A stretch of 64,000 bases of DNA from Hymenopellis radicata (Eukaryota > Basidiomycota > Agaricomycetes > Agaricales > Physalacriaceae): NCBI GenBank assembly GCA_015501595.1, contig JADNRX010000039.1, positions 62,001 through 126,000 of the forward strand, in the 5' to 3' direction. Below the pieces are notes generated by a model. That model ran no database searches, was not told where the DNA came from, and was given only the letters and a program-made list of their open reading frames with translations. Positions 20,442 to 31,165 of this stretch are shown piece by piece. A program made the position numbers and the translations under genes. Every line of letters begins with the position of its first letter. Positions within the stretch are counted from its first letter, which is position 1.

Positions 20442-22711
20442 ATGTACGACGACAACGACGCGTACGACGATGATCTGGCTAAGTCGGTCTCGACGATGAC
20501 CGCCAGATATGCTGCTGACTGCTTGGTAGGGCTATTGCTGCGAGCTTGGCGGACCAGTCGCGTTCTACGACCAAGCCCATTGAGTCAGACGATGTACTTG
20601 TGATCAGCGACGATGACGAGCCACCAAAGACGCGGGCGGCGGCGGCGAGCGCTAGTGCTGCCTCGACATCTACTGCTACCAATCCCTTCTTGTCCGAAAG
20701 AGCGCAGATGGAAAAAGAACGCCGCGAACGCGCACGAAAGTTTCGGGAGGCCAAAGGTCTGAAAGAGGACGATGAGGATACAACCCCATTCGACAAGGAC
20801 AGGGAGCGACGAGAAAAAGCAAGACAGTATCGAAAATCAGTCAACTTGGACGACGATGACGCTGACAGTGACGGCGAAGTCCGTGCAACTAAGCGAGCAC
20901 CGGTGGCGAGTACAAGTTCGTCGAGTACTCCTCCTGGTGAACAGCTCTTCTTTGACGGCGAACTACGGCCGACCCCTGTACAAGGAGGAGAGCCTCGTAA
21001 GGACCGAAAGGACACCTTCAGACTCACTGAGGCGCTTGGAAAGGTGCATCATTTCTTACATGTTATTTGTACTTGATATTGAACATATCCTAGAAATCTG
21101 ACGTCTCTTTCGCAATACTTGCTTCGTACGCGCACGACATATCCTGGATCCACAGCTTCTTTGAACCGTCCGTGCCGGTCATATTTATCACGCATGGCCA
21201 GAGCAACAAGGACACTGACATGCGCTACGTCCTTCCAAATTGGATCAAGATAACACCGAAGTTAGGTCACATCGGTTGTTTTCATATGAAGTTCATGCTT
21301 GTAAGTGGCGACAAAGGTTACAATATTCACACTTATCTTGTCAGATATTTTACAAAACCGGGCGTATGCGTGTCGTGATAACCACTGCCAATCTCTGTAA
21401 AGAGGATTACAGGGATATCGAAAACGTATGGATCTGTTCAGGTGAATTCACTCGTGACACTGACACGAACTAGCTTCTCTGGCTCCAAGATATACCTCCT
21501 CGGCCTACCGCACTAACCCATGACCCAAAGTATGTTGCGAAACTAGACGACTTTCCGAGCGTTATGCAGCGCACCCTTCATGCTTTGGGCGTGAAAGAAG
21601 CACTCGCCATCACGCTGAGGGACCACCCCAGATTGCCGATAAGTTGTATCGAGGATCTCCGATGCAGATGGGATTGGTCAAAGGTCAAGGTGCAACTCGT
21701 ACCCTCAATCGCAGGCAAGCATGAAGGTTGGCCAGATGCCATGTTGTAAGTTTGTTGCATGCTTACACTTTTTTTGGAATCTGCTCAAGGCGCCAAACGT
21801 GTGAACAGTGTTGGGCATGTCCGTTTAATGAAAGCGATCCGCAATATTGGGTTGATGAGGAAGCCTGGACAGATTACGCTCGAATGCCAGGTGGGTTTCC
21901 TGTTCCGTCGAACGTTCGTGGAATTTATTTTTCACTCCTTCCTTTTACAGGGTTCTTCTGTCGGCAAGTATACCACAGCGTGGTTAAATGAATTCTACTA
22001 CTCAGCCCTGGGGCAATCAGCTGGCGACTATCTGGACCAGACGAAGGCTACGCGTAATAAGCGACCGCTCATGGGCTTGATAAACATCATCTTTCCCACC
22101 AAGGCCACTGTGGCGGCAAGTCGAATGGGCGATGCAGGGGGAGGGACGATATTCTGCCAAAGGGGCCACTTTGATACTTTCAAGAAGCTGCAGGGAAGTA
22201 ATTTCCAGCTTCGGGACTCGAAGAGTAAGGCTGGGAACGTTCTCATGCACACCAAGGTGGGCTCCGAGGGTGTATCGCTGATCCTCAACTGATGGTTATG
22301 CGATGCAGATGATTTTGGGGGTGCTGCAGGACACATATGATATCGATGATGATTCTGACGTGGAGATCCTAGAAGCAGACGGCAAGAAGGAAGCGAAAGC
22401 GATTGCATGGGCGTATGTGGGGTCGCACAATTTTACACCAAGCGCATGGGGGAATATACAAGGAAGCGCGTTTAATCCGGCTATAACTGTGAGTAGTGTC
22501 CCCCACCTTCCACTCTTTTTGGCTCCCCGACTCTGATGTTGAAGGTGTGGTTTATCAGATTAGTAACTACGAGATTGGAATCGTGTTCCCGATACGCTCA
22601 AAGGCGGAGTTGGAGAAGGTTACATTTTGGGAACGGCCGGCGAGGAGGTATGGCGCGGATGATGAGCCATGGATTATGCAGGAGAGTCCTGCGTATATTG
22701 GGGCTTTATAA
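20442..22711 (+). CDS. tdp1: Tyrosyl-DNA phosphodiesterase 1
   Basis: Both HKD catalytic motifs of the phospholipase-D superfamily are present. The first is HMKFML (His-x-Lys) in the exon ending near 21300. The second is HTK with its downstream GSHNFTPSAWG, near 22245-22450. Other family landmarks are FITHGQSNK, ITTANLCKEDY, SVGHVRLMKAIRNIG and the C-terminal EIGIVFPIRS. The enzyme removes tyrosyl (Top1-derived) and other 3' adducts from DNA in the nucleus. The first intron (donor gtcggt after CTGGCTAA, acceptor tggtag) joins YDDDLAK to AIAASLADQ, which reads as a ubiquitin-interacting motif. Stop TAA at 22709-22711. It is followed 90 bp later by RPA49 on the same strand. Confidence 0.9.
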
Positions 22712-22769
22712 CCTAGACTAGTGACTGCTGTAGATCTGCTTGTATTTATTGGAACTGATAGGAAAGCCC

Positions 22770-22784
22770 TAGGGTTAGGGTTAG
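22770..22784 (+). promoter_or_regulatory. Telomere-repeat-like (telobox) motif upstream of RPA49
   Basis: The bases tagggttagggttag contain two TTAGGG-type units, 18 bp before the RPA49 ATG at 22802. Telobox motifs of this kind occur in promoters of ribosome-biogenesis genes in several eukaryotes. A role here is inference. Confidence 0.5.
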
Positions 22785-22801
22785 CTTTTCTTGCCTTTTC
22801 C

Positions 22802-24472
22802 ATGTCATCTCAATCAGCAAGCAAGAAGAGAAAACGCGCGCCGTCGCCTGAGCGAGTCGCCTTTTCGACTGCGAGCACGTCGTATACGCCTGGCACGAAC
22901 GTTCCGGTCTTCTGTGCGTGCAAAGTTACAATCCAAATGAAGAAAGCAGCATTGATATTCGACGTAGTATCCTTCCCCGCTGTTGAGGCTCCCCAGGACA
23001 CTCCATTTAAATGCTACGCGCAGAAAAAGCGCAAGTCGGCCAAAGAAAAGGACGATGCTAATCCATCGTCGTCCGGGATGATCGTCGTCGGCGAGACGGA
23101 CGACATGGAGTTTTTCTCCAACGAGGGCGAAAACCAAGAGGCAGAGCAATCCGGCTGCAGGTGCATCCCACCGTATTCTCACCGCTCTGCGCGTCTAACG
23201 AAAGAGAGCAGGTACATGCTCGCAGTCCACAATAAACGGGATTCGTCTGTCAAACTGCTGCCCACGGCGGTGCCCCTGCATATCCTCAAGCAAAAGGTCA
23301 AGGCGCTCAAATCGGTGCCCTCTGCGGCGGAACCGTCCGCGCTGGCGTATTTCGAGGCGCGGAATGCGCTGGGAGAGTCGTTTGGGACGAAAAAGGCCAA
23401 GGCGAATATCCGTGCGCAGGAGCGCAATAAGGTGGATGTTAGCGCGATGCAGGGCGTTATGGACCATCTTATGGACGGCATCGAGAAGAATGCGGAGGGG
23501 CTGCCGACTCAAGGTGCTATACGCTTTATCTTCTGGTGTGCTTGGTGGCTGAAGGGTTTATTAGAGGAAGCCAAAGACGTGGCCGACGCGAGTCGTCTTA
23601 TTCCACCTTACAATGATACGACGAAGGATCCTGCGGATGTGTATGCGCTGCATGACATTGTCCCGGAGAGCGAATGGAAATCCATCGTGACGAGTCCGTT
23701 TGACCAGGCGAAGAGTCTCAAGGATAAACAGGCTCTGTTCCCTTCACGAAACTCGTCTTGGGTTAATCGGCATCTCAAGAGCTTGCAAGGCACGTCTGTA
23801 AAGGGAGTGAAGAAGAAAATGTAAGCGGCATCTCATTTTCTGATACACATCCTGACTTGCTACTCAGAAAACTGGTTTACTGCGTGTCCGCGATGCTCGC
23901 GTTCCGTCGAGCCATCAATCGACGCGAGATTGACCGCGCCAAGGTAGAGGAACAGCTCAAGGGCGTCCCTAGCAATATTTTGGACGGAATGTTCAACAGG
24001 TTCACAGAGGTTTCTCGGGGATCAACCGAGTAAGTAGGATCGTCATGGGCCGCCTTCCGTGTTGAATTTACTATCTCAGACATCGTACCACGCCTGCTAT
24101 GGAGACCAAACTTCTAGCCTACCTCTTCGCGCTCTGTCTAAAAGCTGATGGTTACGCGTCCGACCCTTCGTTGCTGTCCGCAGACCTGGGCATTCCTGTT
24201 ACGCGGTACGCGTTTCTCGGTTTACTTTGTTCGCCGCGCTTAGTGCATTGCCTCTAGCGTGAACCAGCAATTTAAAAGTTTAGGTAAAGCGTTCGTACTC
24301 CTGCTGCGTGATGCGCCACTGACTGTTCTGCGCAGGCTGTACGTTGAAGACGCTTACGGACAAGGAGAGGTCGAAATTGGGATATTCGAACGATTCCGCT
24401 GGGACCAAGATGGCTGTACTTACGGCGCCTGTTAAGTTCCCGAAGCCTCCTATGAGGAAAGGAAGAAAGTAA
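22802..24472 (+). CDS. RPA49: RNA polymerase I subunit A49
   Basis: Spliced sequence starts MSSQSASKKRKRAPSPERV and continues FPAVEAPQDTPFKCYAQKK, then MLAVHNKRDSSVKLLPTAVPLHILKQKVKAL. The tandem winged-helix region has YLFALCLKADGYASDPSLLSADLGIPVTRVNQQFKSLGCTLKTLT and ends PPMRKGRK, with stop TAA at 24470-24472. This order matches the A49 family: an N-terminal dimerisation module pairing with A34.5 and a C-terminal DNA-binding tandem winged helix, in the nucleolus. Introns are short and in phase (for example TTC T|gtgcgt and TGC AG|gtgcat). An in-frame ATG at 22721 would extend the N-terminus through the telobox; I prefer 22802. Confidence 0.88.
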
Positions 24473-24821
24473 TGGGGCACGCCCGTGTATTTATTGCAGC
24501 CACCGTTGTAATGTATCTGCGCCTTGACCACAGGCAAACTACTCCTTCTTCCCGCTTTGGTCACTCCCCAGCTCATATATTATTAGAGAAACCAGTTCTC
24601 TCCAACGAATCATGATAAGTATAGAACCCAGAAAAATACGTGTGTCGGAATGCCCATGTACCATGGCGAATTAATGACGCTAGAGTAAGTATTTTATATA
24701 TAAAGATAGGCCTTCATTGTCGTTGTCATCGTTCATTTATTTTATTTTTTCAGCTTAGAACAAAAGAGGTTAGCGCGTGTGGATGACCGACGTTTGTGGG
24801 TCCTTACGAGAAACGGATTGT

Positions 24822-25191
24822 TCACTTGAGAAAAACGCGGCGTCTCAGCGAGAGCGCTATGTCTAAAATGGGGAGTCGACCGATGAGCGTTGATTGGAGG
24901 ACAGGGTTGTGGAAACATACCGGCGACGTATGAGAGGGCACTGCTGAGGTATGAGAGGAGATTCTGGTTCGCGTGCGCATGGGGGTCGTAGCGCATCGAG
25001 CACGTCGGGGGCTGCACACAGAATAAGAGGCAGGTCGCACACCACTGGCGGTGGAACGCGTCGTCCATGATGTGCATGGGGTGTGTCGGTGGGCGATCGT
25101 TCGGGCACCCGCAGCGGATGAGGTAGTGGGAGCTCTCGTGCGTGCAGCAGTTGCAGCGCGTAGACGTGGGTGTGGGCGTGGTAGAAGACAT
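24822..25191 (-). CDS. Cys-rich mini-protein with hydrophobic C-terminal tail, copy 1
   Basis: Two exons (25191-24921 and 24862-24822; 312 bases, 103 residues). The N-terminal part has a dense Cys/His pattern: CNCCTHESSHYLIRCGCP, then WCATCLLFC ... C. This suggests bound zinc. The C-terminus is LLSYLSSALSYVADIALSL followed by RRRVFLK, a hydrophobic stretch with a basic end, like a tail anchor. A paralogue at 42892-43308 shares CxxCxH ... H(Y/F)xxRCGCPxDxP ... WCxxC and ends in a clearer membrane segment. A TATA box lies 44 bp upstream. I do not recognise the family. Confidence 0.7.
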
Positions 25192-28100
25192 GGCGAGGAT
25201 CCGGAGAGTGCTGGTGAGGGCTCAGTCGACGCGGTTTTTATAGCGTCCCGGATGATCGAGGCCTCTACTTCCTCCGTCAGTCACGATCAGGCCAGCGAGA
25301 AACGGTGATATTGTAAAAATTCGCCGTGCGTTTCTTCTTGGAGTTGGACGGGTCTCCACGGATTTCGGCGAACACCATATATCAAAGCATCATCGCGTAA
25401 TTCCTGTTGACTGTTTCATATCAACCACATCATGAATCGTTCCAGCACAGTCGATGAGATCTCTATCGCGCACTCGTCTCATCTTGAACTTTATTTTCAT
25501 GACATGAGCACTGGAAGGCAAGTGACGAAAATCTGCTCGGCGCTGCTTTGCTCTCTTAGCGCCGTACCCGAGCTACGAGTGCTCGCCGCCGTGGTCGTGT
25601 CCAGTGGTTACTCACATGCACAACCCGACAATCTAAATTTCAAAGAGCGGCCAACTTCAAAACAGTCGCGGTTTTAAAAAAAGCGCGGATATGAAGAATG
25701 CAATTCGGCGACTCCCATGTTGTCCGGGCGATGCCGCGTGGCAGTGACACTGGTTCCCCTGACGCCAAACTTGGCATCACCTATTAGTATCTCGAGTCTC
25801 TTTGAAGCTTTGTCCTCACCTCCCCGTCTTCTGATCCTTATGTCAACAAAGCGACTTCCGGCTCTGGCCGCATGTGTTGCTCCAGGCTCGCAGACTGGGC
25901 AAATTGACTCCAGAGCTGTCCCGATAACTTTCAAGTTTCAACGTTCTCACACGACCATACGAGGCTAGTTCCGATCACGCTACCAGCTGTGGGCGTCCAA
26001 TAGGTGCTCAAAAAGAGAAGGTGGCATCAATTCAAATTGGCCGCGCCACAGGGAACGAGGACGCGCTGCTTTCTCCTTTCCGAGTCGCTTTTCCCCAAAC
26101 ACGCTGGTACATGCGGCGTCGGAGTGCGAAATGTACTCTCCTCCCCTTCCACTTCCATTGATCGTACCATTACGGAACTCATTGCGCTTTTGTACGTTTG
26201 TGTATACCATTTCTTGTTATGTTTAATATGGAGAACAACATTCCTTAGGCTTTTACCGCCGTGACCTCAGGATCTCAGCCATCCATCACCTATCACTCAT
26301 CGGGCTGATCAGGACGTGATTTGACCTGTCCGACACGGCAGGCAGACGTATCAGTGTACTTTTTGCCCTCTACAGGATTACCACCATTTGATGGTATGTA
26401 AGATCGTGAGTTCCCCGTCCCATTCACGTCACTGTCCTCCTACTTCGGCGGCGGCACTCCTCTTTTGACATTTGATTCATTCCTTCCTTTTTCTTCCTCT
26501 GTACGACATTCCGCGGTAAGACGGGTTGCTGTGGACAATGGAAACAGGCACTAGGAAGATATCCCCAAATCGACTGAATATGGCCTGATCGCCGCGTTAC
26601 TTATTTTATGAGAAAGGAAATGAACGCCGTCATCCTCGGCACCATGAGATTGAACCATGTTGTACAGGGGGAATGCATGTGTCGACATCCCGCCGGATCG
26701 ACATCGATGGTACTTGGAGAAGAGCCAAAGGGACAAGGCGAACTTGCTGAAGAACGTTGATTTTTCAGGCCAATAGCGAAAACACAGAGTATCTATTCAA
26801 TCGTGGATAGGCTCCGCTCCAAAATTCTGCTCGTTACATTCGATGAGAATGTGATTTAATACGAGAAAAATATATGGAGATAAGTACGACACGCACTCGA
26901 GTTCACCGTCTCCGACTCAACAAAGTTGCCCGCCTCAGCTGGCGCGTAATATTTTTAAAGCCACGGAGCACGAACGCGCCGCCGCCTTTGTCCCCAAAGA
27001 AACAGGCTGATTTCGGCACGTGCTTCAATTTATCTATTGTCTTGACAATGAGGGTAAAGGTGTGAGCATTTTGGACCATTGAATGTGCCGAAATGAAGGC
27101 GGGAAAAGGCGTGGAAAAATCACCCATGCGGGTGGCGTCGTGCCACCAGACATGGACGACGTCGACGCGTCATAGTTTCATGCATCGACCAAGTAAGTTC
27201 CCGAGAGGCTTGGTATTAGAAAATCGAGCTCACGGGACACGGAGGCCCAACGTCACACGAAACATGTCGCGACCGAGGGTGTCAACATTTCGAAAAGGAA
27301 GGCCTCGACTGGCGAGCTGGACGCCGAATCCCCGAATACGCGCCACATCCTATGAGTTTTGGCGGATAACACATTTGCGGATGAGGCAACACGTACCTCA
27401 GCGGTCTGGATGACGTGAAGGCCTCGTGTATTCAAGTCGTGCCCTTCAAGTTCAGGAACCCGTTTCCTGCTGTACAAAGTCCCAATTAGAGGTAACGGAG
27501 ACAGGACAGCAAGATATTTACGCTTACCCTGTCCCAGTACGGTCCATCCGCCGCCGTATATCGATCTCGAAATTTTCGTGTATATGGGAGCGTGCGAAGA
27601 ATTCCGTGTCACAAATACAGCGTCTCCACACCATGCAGACTCCATGCCGCGTAGGCGCCCGAACTCTTTTCTGTCATTCACCTCTGCTGCGTTGATATGC
27701 TGATACGCACTATTCGGGTCAGTTCTGAATTTGACAGTGACAGGGAGGCTTGGAGATGAGAAATTCGCCTTGTTCGACTTCTTCCCAGACCCAAGGTGAA
27801 ACGTGTGGCGTCAAGACTCAAGAGGAACGTCATTCCAAGTAAACGCTAGGCTACGCCCAATAAGTATAGAACAGATTTGATCTTCACGGCAGCAGAGGTC
27901 GTTCAGCATCGAGCCATAGACCTGGATAGGAGCCGGGAGGAATAACGTCGTCAAGGTTCGAGTAATCCAACGCGGAGCTCGTTTGTGAGGTGCCGATCCT
28001 CGGTCTGCTCGATCGCCCGTCTCTGTAGCCGCACTCATTTCTTGAAGGCGGCCTCGAAACCTTATAAGATGAGCGTCCAGAGTTTCCCAGTGCCACGCGT

Positions 28101-28249
28101 TGCGGAGAGCTTCAATTGTTTCACGGGAACAATGTTTCGCTTACTTTGCATCTTTTGGACGTCAGAATGTCATAAGGAAATTGAATTCGGACCACCTAGA
28201 ACAGGAAAAATTGGGGTCTTCATTGTAGACGCCGTCGCGCTTCATGCAC
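25192..28249. other. Gene-poor 3-kb stretch
   Basis: No complete gene can be supported. A 81-codon plus frame at 25432-25677 has no motif. Minus-strand frames at 27253-27681 and at about 27811-28110 (reading IEALRNAWHWETLDAHLIRFRGRLQEM and a continuation) have a coding-like composition. They lack a start, conserved motif or joining introns, and may be remnants. Confidence 0.4.
25235..25242 (-). promoter_or_regulatory. TATA box of Cys-rich gene 1
   Basis: TATAAAAA on the minus strand, 44 bases before the ATG at 25191. Confidence 0.6.
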
Positions 28250-29518
28250 TCAGTGCACCCGACACTGCGTGAATACTTCTAGGACGTACTCTGCCATAAG
28301 ACGGTGTGTCTCCTTCGATGGATGCCTAAGTTATCGATATGATTAGAAGATGTAAGGGATGATGCGCGACGCGAAACGCACCCGCCGAACCACTGGAAGT
28401 AATGGTCTGGATCTTGACACCATCCATACTCGTTACAGTCTTCCGAGCATGACGTACAAGCATCTGAGCTCACATATCCAAAGGGTACGTACCCCATGAC
28501 TTCATCAAACACTGCGTCCCATATTGTCGAAAAGTCGACATAGGCAACGTTGAGTTGCTTGGGTCCAAGGTGGAAGTCCGCCAGTCCATCGTAAATAGTC
28601 TGCTTCCAAGCTTCTCCAGATGCGGTATGTGTACCTCGTCCATAGACGTCGAGAACAAGGAAGGACCGCCCGTTCGTAGGGGGATTAGATAAGATTTCAA
28701 TCTGGTCGAGGACGACGTGAGATGCGTTTTGCATATGGTCTCCATCAACTATCGCGATATCATCAATCGGAAGGTAAGATACACCGAGCGAAGACGCACT
28801 TTGAGATGCTAGCCAGTCACTATATACGATGGTCAGCTCCTCGCGCGAGATATTAGGACGAGTCACCAACTTTATTCCAAAGAACATACTGTACAACGTC
28901 GTGTCTGGATCGAGCTGATGGTTCTGGCCCAAGAACGTCGCCACTTGACAAAAACCATCAGACCGAAGTTAATGATGTACAATCCAATAGAAAATGTACT
29001 CTGTCCTAGGAAATCCACCTGACGAGGATTGCTCGGCCAAAGAGCCAGGTCTGTACATGCGGCCCATTGCTTTACTGAGGTCAGATGGAGGGTCATACGC
29101 CAGCGGGGACGGCACGGAGCTTACAGCATAGCTCAGAATATCAGCACCAGTAGCGTTAGCCACGTCCTCAGCCCATACGGGGCCGTTAGTCGACCGCAAG
29201 CCCGCAAATGGATCGGGGGGTATCACGACAGCTGGGAGAAGCGTCGTCCCATTGTCAATCCCTCCGTCGGTGTACGAGTCCTAGGCATCCTGGTGGTAAG
29301 CATAAAGTCTAAAGATACGAGTCAACATACCCAAATGACACGATTGCCTTGAAGTTGGCAGGATTAACACCTGCATTCAGGTCGGAGACTGTGCCATTCA
29401 GTGTACCGCATCTCGGAGAGACCGCTAGGTGGACAGGTGGCAAAGAGCTCTCTTGCCTCGGCGTCAAAGCACTGGTGATCCCAAGAAGAGAAGTGAGCAA
29501 CGTGAACGCTTTCTTCAT
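28250..29518 (-). pseudogene. CE16-type acetylesterase, copy A, one base lost at first splice site
   Basis: This is a near-identical tandem copy of the esterase at 31166-32438. It starts MKKAFTLLTSLLGITSALTPRQES (signal peptide), and later exons read through to the HPSKE exon and stop at 28250. At the end of exon 1 this copy has TTTGGG followed by tatgtt, where copy B has TTTGGGG. Only three G remain (29330-29332 on the plus strand read ccc). With the gtatgt donor the catalytic GDS(Y/F)TD block is thrown out of frame, and no alternative acceptor nearby repairs it. Everything else looks functional, so the loss is recent or a sequencing error. Confidence 0.7.
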
Positions 29519-29566
29519 GACAAGGAGGACAAAGGCTACCAGGCCTCCATCCTCCTCATTTGCTAG

Positions 29567-29574
29567 CTTTATAG
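29567..29574 (-). promoter_or_regulatory. TATA-like box of esterase copy A
   Basis: CTATAAAG on the minus strand, 49 bases before the ATG at 29518. It is equivalent to CTATATAG at copy B. Confidence 0.5.
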
Positions 29575-30669
29575 AAGTATCTAGGAACATCGCTGGCAAG
29601 GAAGCGAGGTCATGAGGGTATGCAAGAGTATAATCAGCCGAGGCACAGGAAGATCGATGGTTTTCGCGCGCCGGGCTAACGTTCGCGGAAGGCTAGAAGG
29701 ATGAACAGCTCCAACTCCTCTTCCTAGTATCTGAGGCTCTGAGAGATTTGTCGTCGTACGCAGATCTGAACGTTCTGTACCGTACGCGCGCGAATGTAGT
29801 TGACTGTTGTGGTCAGAGTTGAGAATCAGGGACGCTCGGCGTTTGATCAACCGCCATCAGAACAAGGATAACGTTCAAGATGTCATCGCACCACAGAATA
29901 GATAGGCTTTCATTATCGAAGAATTGCTGGCTTCTTGCCATGCAAGAATGCATATGTCTCTCTCATGCTGATTTAAGTACTATGTTAGAATCTCCTCAAC
30001 CGACTGAACTACTTGCTATTAGTGCACACGAAAGCATCAACAACCTTCACAATCAATGAATAGGTCGGCGTAACTTCCCTCCGACCATGAGATCATCCTT
30101 GGAACCACTAGAAGCAAGAACATGATTGATTAGAGTATTCAGACATGACCAAGTTTACGTTCTCATGATCCGGAGCTGATAACAGCCAACGACTTACAGT
30201 AGAAATGCACGGCGCATTTACAACCGGGTGGTGACGTTAGGCACAAGTTGTAGGATGACTTGGACAGGCGCATCTTGAGTCTCCGTCGCAGCCGCACATA
30301 TGTTGTCCATGTGCATTGCCAGTCAGGCTGGTCCGATGCCATAGACCAAATATTTCTTACCCTCATACACCGTGGAGTACTTGCGGGCGGCTTCACGGTG
30401 AACGTAGTGAGACTCCTTTCGTTTGCGGTGAGTATTGTCGGTACAGCGTTTCGAAGCCTTTGGTAAAAGTACCCCATGACAGCCTACATAGTAAACAATC
30501 TTAACGTCGCCACGGTGTCAAGCTGGACTCATAATCTTTCTGGCGTCGGGAGGACAACCTAAGCTTCTCCTATCGCGAGAGGGCCATTCACCTAACAGCC
30601 CGCCATCTTCCGCCAGATCAAAGGGGTACATAAGCCACGCATCGAACTTCTGGTCCGCTACACGTTTTG

Positions 30670-30695
30670 GCGCGGTGATATCTAGTACACCGCGC
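30670..30695. repeat. Palindrome with 8-bp arms (GCGCGGTG ... CACCGCGC)
   Basis: Arms at 30670-30677 and 30688-30695 around a 10-base loop. The inverted copy near 33555-33580 has GTGCGGTG ... CACCGCAC, in which both arms changed so that pairing is kept. Confidence 0.6.
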
Positions 30696-30846
30696 GACCT
30701 CCTTCTTAACTAAGTGTCCATCATCGTACTCACTCAGCCCTTTGTGATTGCCCTGCCTCTTGTCCAGTTGACAATAAGTCTCCAACGTACGAAGGTAACG
30801 TAGTATACAATCCGGGGTGCCAGGCTAAATTAACGTTTTAGTCGCG

Positions 30847-31150
30847 AGGATGGGATTGTCGCGTGAGACGATGGAGAGCATGAATTGCGACTGTACTTTC
30901 AAGCCTGGTGCGCTTCTTGTAAAATGTCGTCACAGCTGGCAGTCTCACCTGGCACGTAGGCAGAGACGAGCCATACATAGCCTGCGGGCACAACTCGGAC
31001 GGTATAAATCGTCTCACGCCGGTCGAGTGCCTCGACCGGCGAATGTCGCTGCAAGGATCTCTGCCAGAACCAACGGCTGGTGCCCTGCCACCCACACACC
31101 ATTCACCACATTCTCATCGCCCTCCAACAGCTTCCTAAACCGCGAATATG
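30847..31150 (+). pseudogene. Fragment of SET2 (AWS region) copied from 38174-38480
   Basis: This block reproduces the end of one SET2 exon ([20 protein letters not shown]), the following intron, the AWS exon (AC-GHNSD, INRLT ... VECL, ECRCKDLCQNQR) and part of the next intron. It contains substitutions that destroy a cysteine (TCGGACTGC to TCGGACGGT) and shift the frame near GECR. It ends at cgaatatg, directly before the 3' end of esterase copy B. There is no start or SET domain, so it cannot make an enzyme. Introns are retained, so it arose at DNA level, not by reverse transcription. Confidence 0.85.
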
Positions 31151-31165
31151 TCGCGCGTCATGCAC

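Larger units (their letters stand above)
28250..30490 (-). repeat. Tandem duplication unit A (esterase plus upstream flank)
   Basis: The gene and about 970 bp of upstream sequence match 31166-33260 in the same orientation. The gene part is very similar; the flank has small indels (offset changes from about 2920 to about 2760). Confidence 0.75.
29519..30846. other. Intergenic region between esterase A and the SET2 fragment
   Basis: No gene is supported. The part up to about 30490 is duplicated upstream of esterase B. A minus frame at 30163-30477 and its counterpart at 33047-33262 share residues but carry different frames and no motif. About 30655-30768 is an inverted copy of 33493-33593. Confidence 0.5.

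Noticed and set aside
22721..22801. N-terminal extension of RPA49 from the ATG at 22721
   Set aside because: It would translate the telobox region into a hydrophobic leader not expected for a nucleolar protein; the ATG at 22802 matches the usual start.
30163..30477. Minus frame upstream of esterase A and its counterpart at 33047-33262 as a duplicated gene
   Set aside because: The two copies keep different frames and carry indels, so DNA duplication explains the similarity better than coding.
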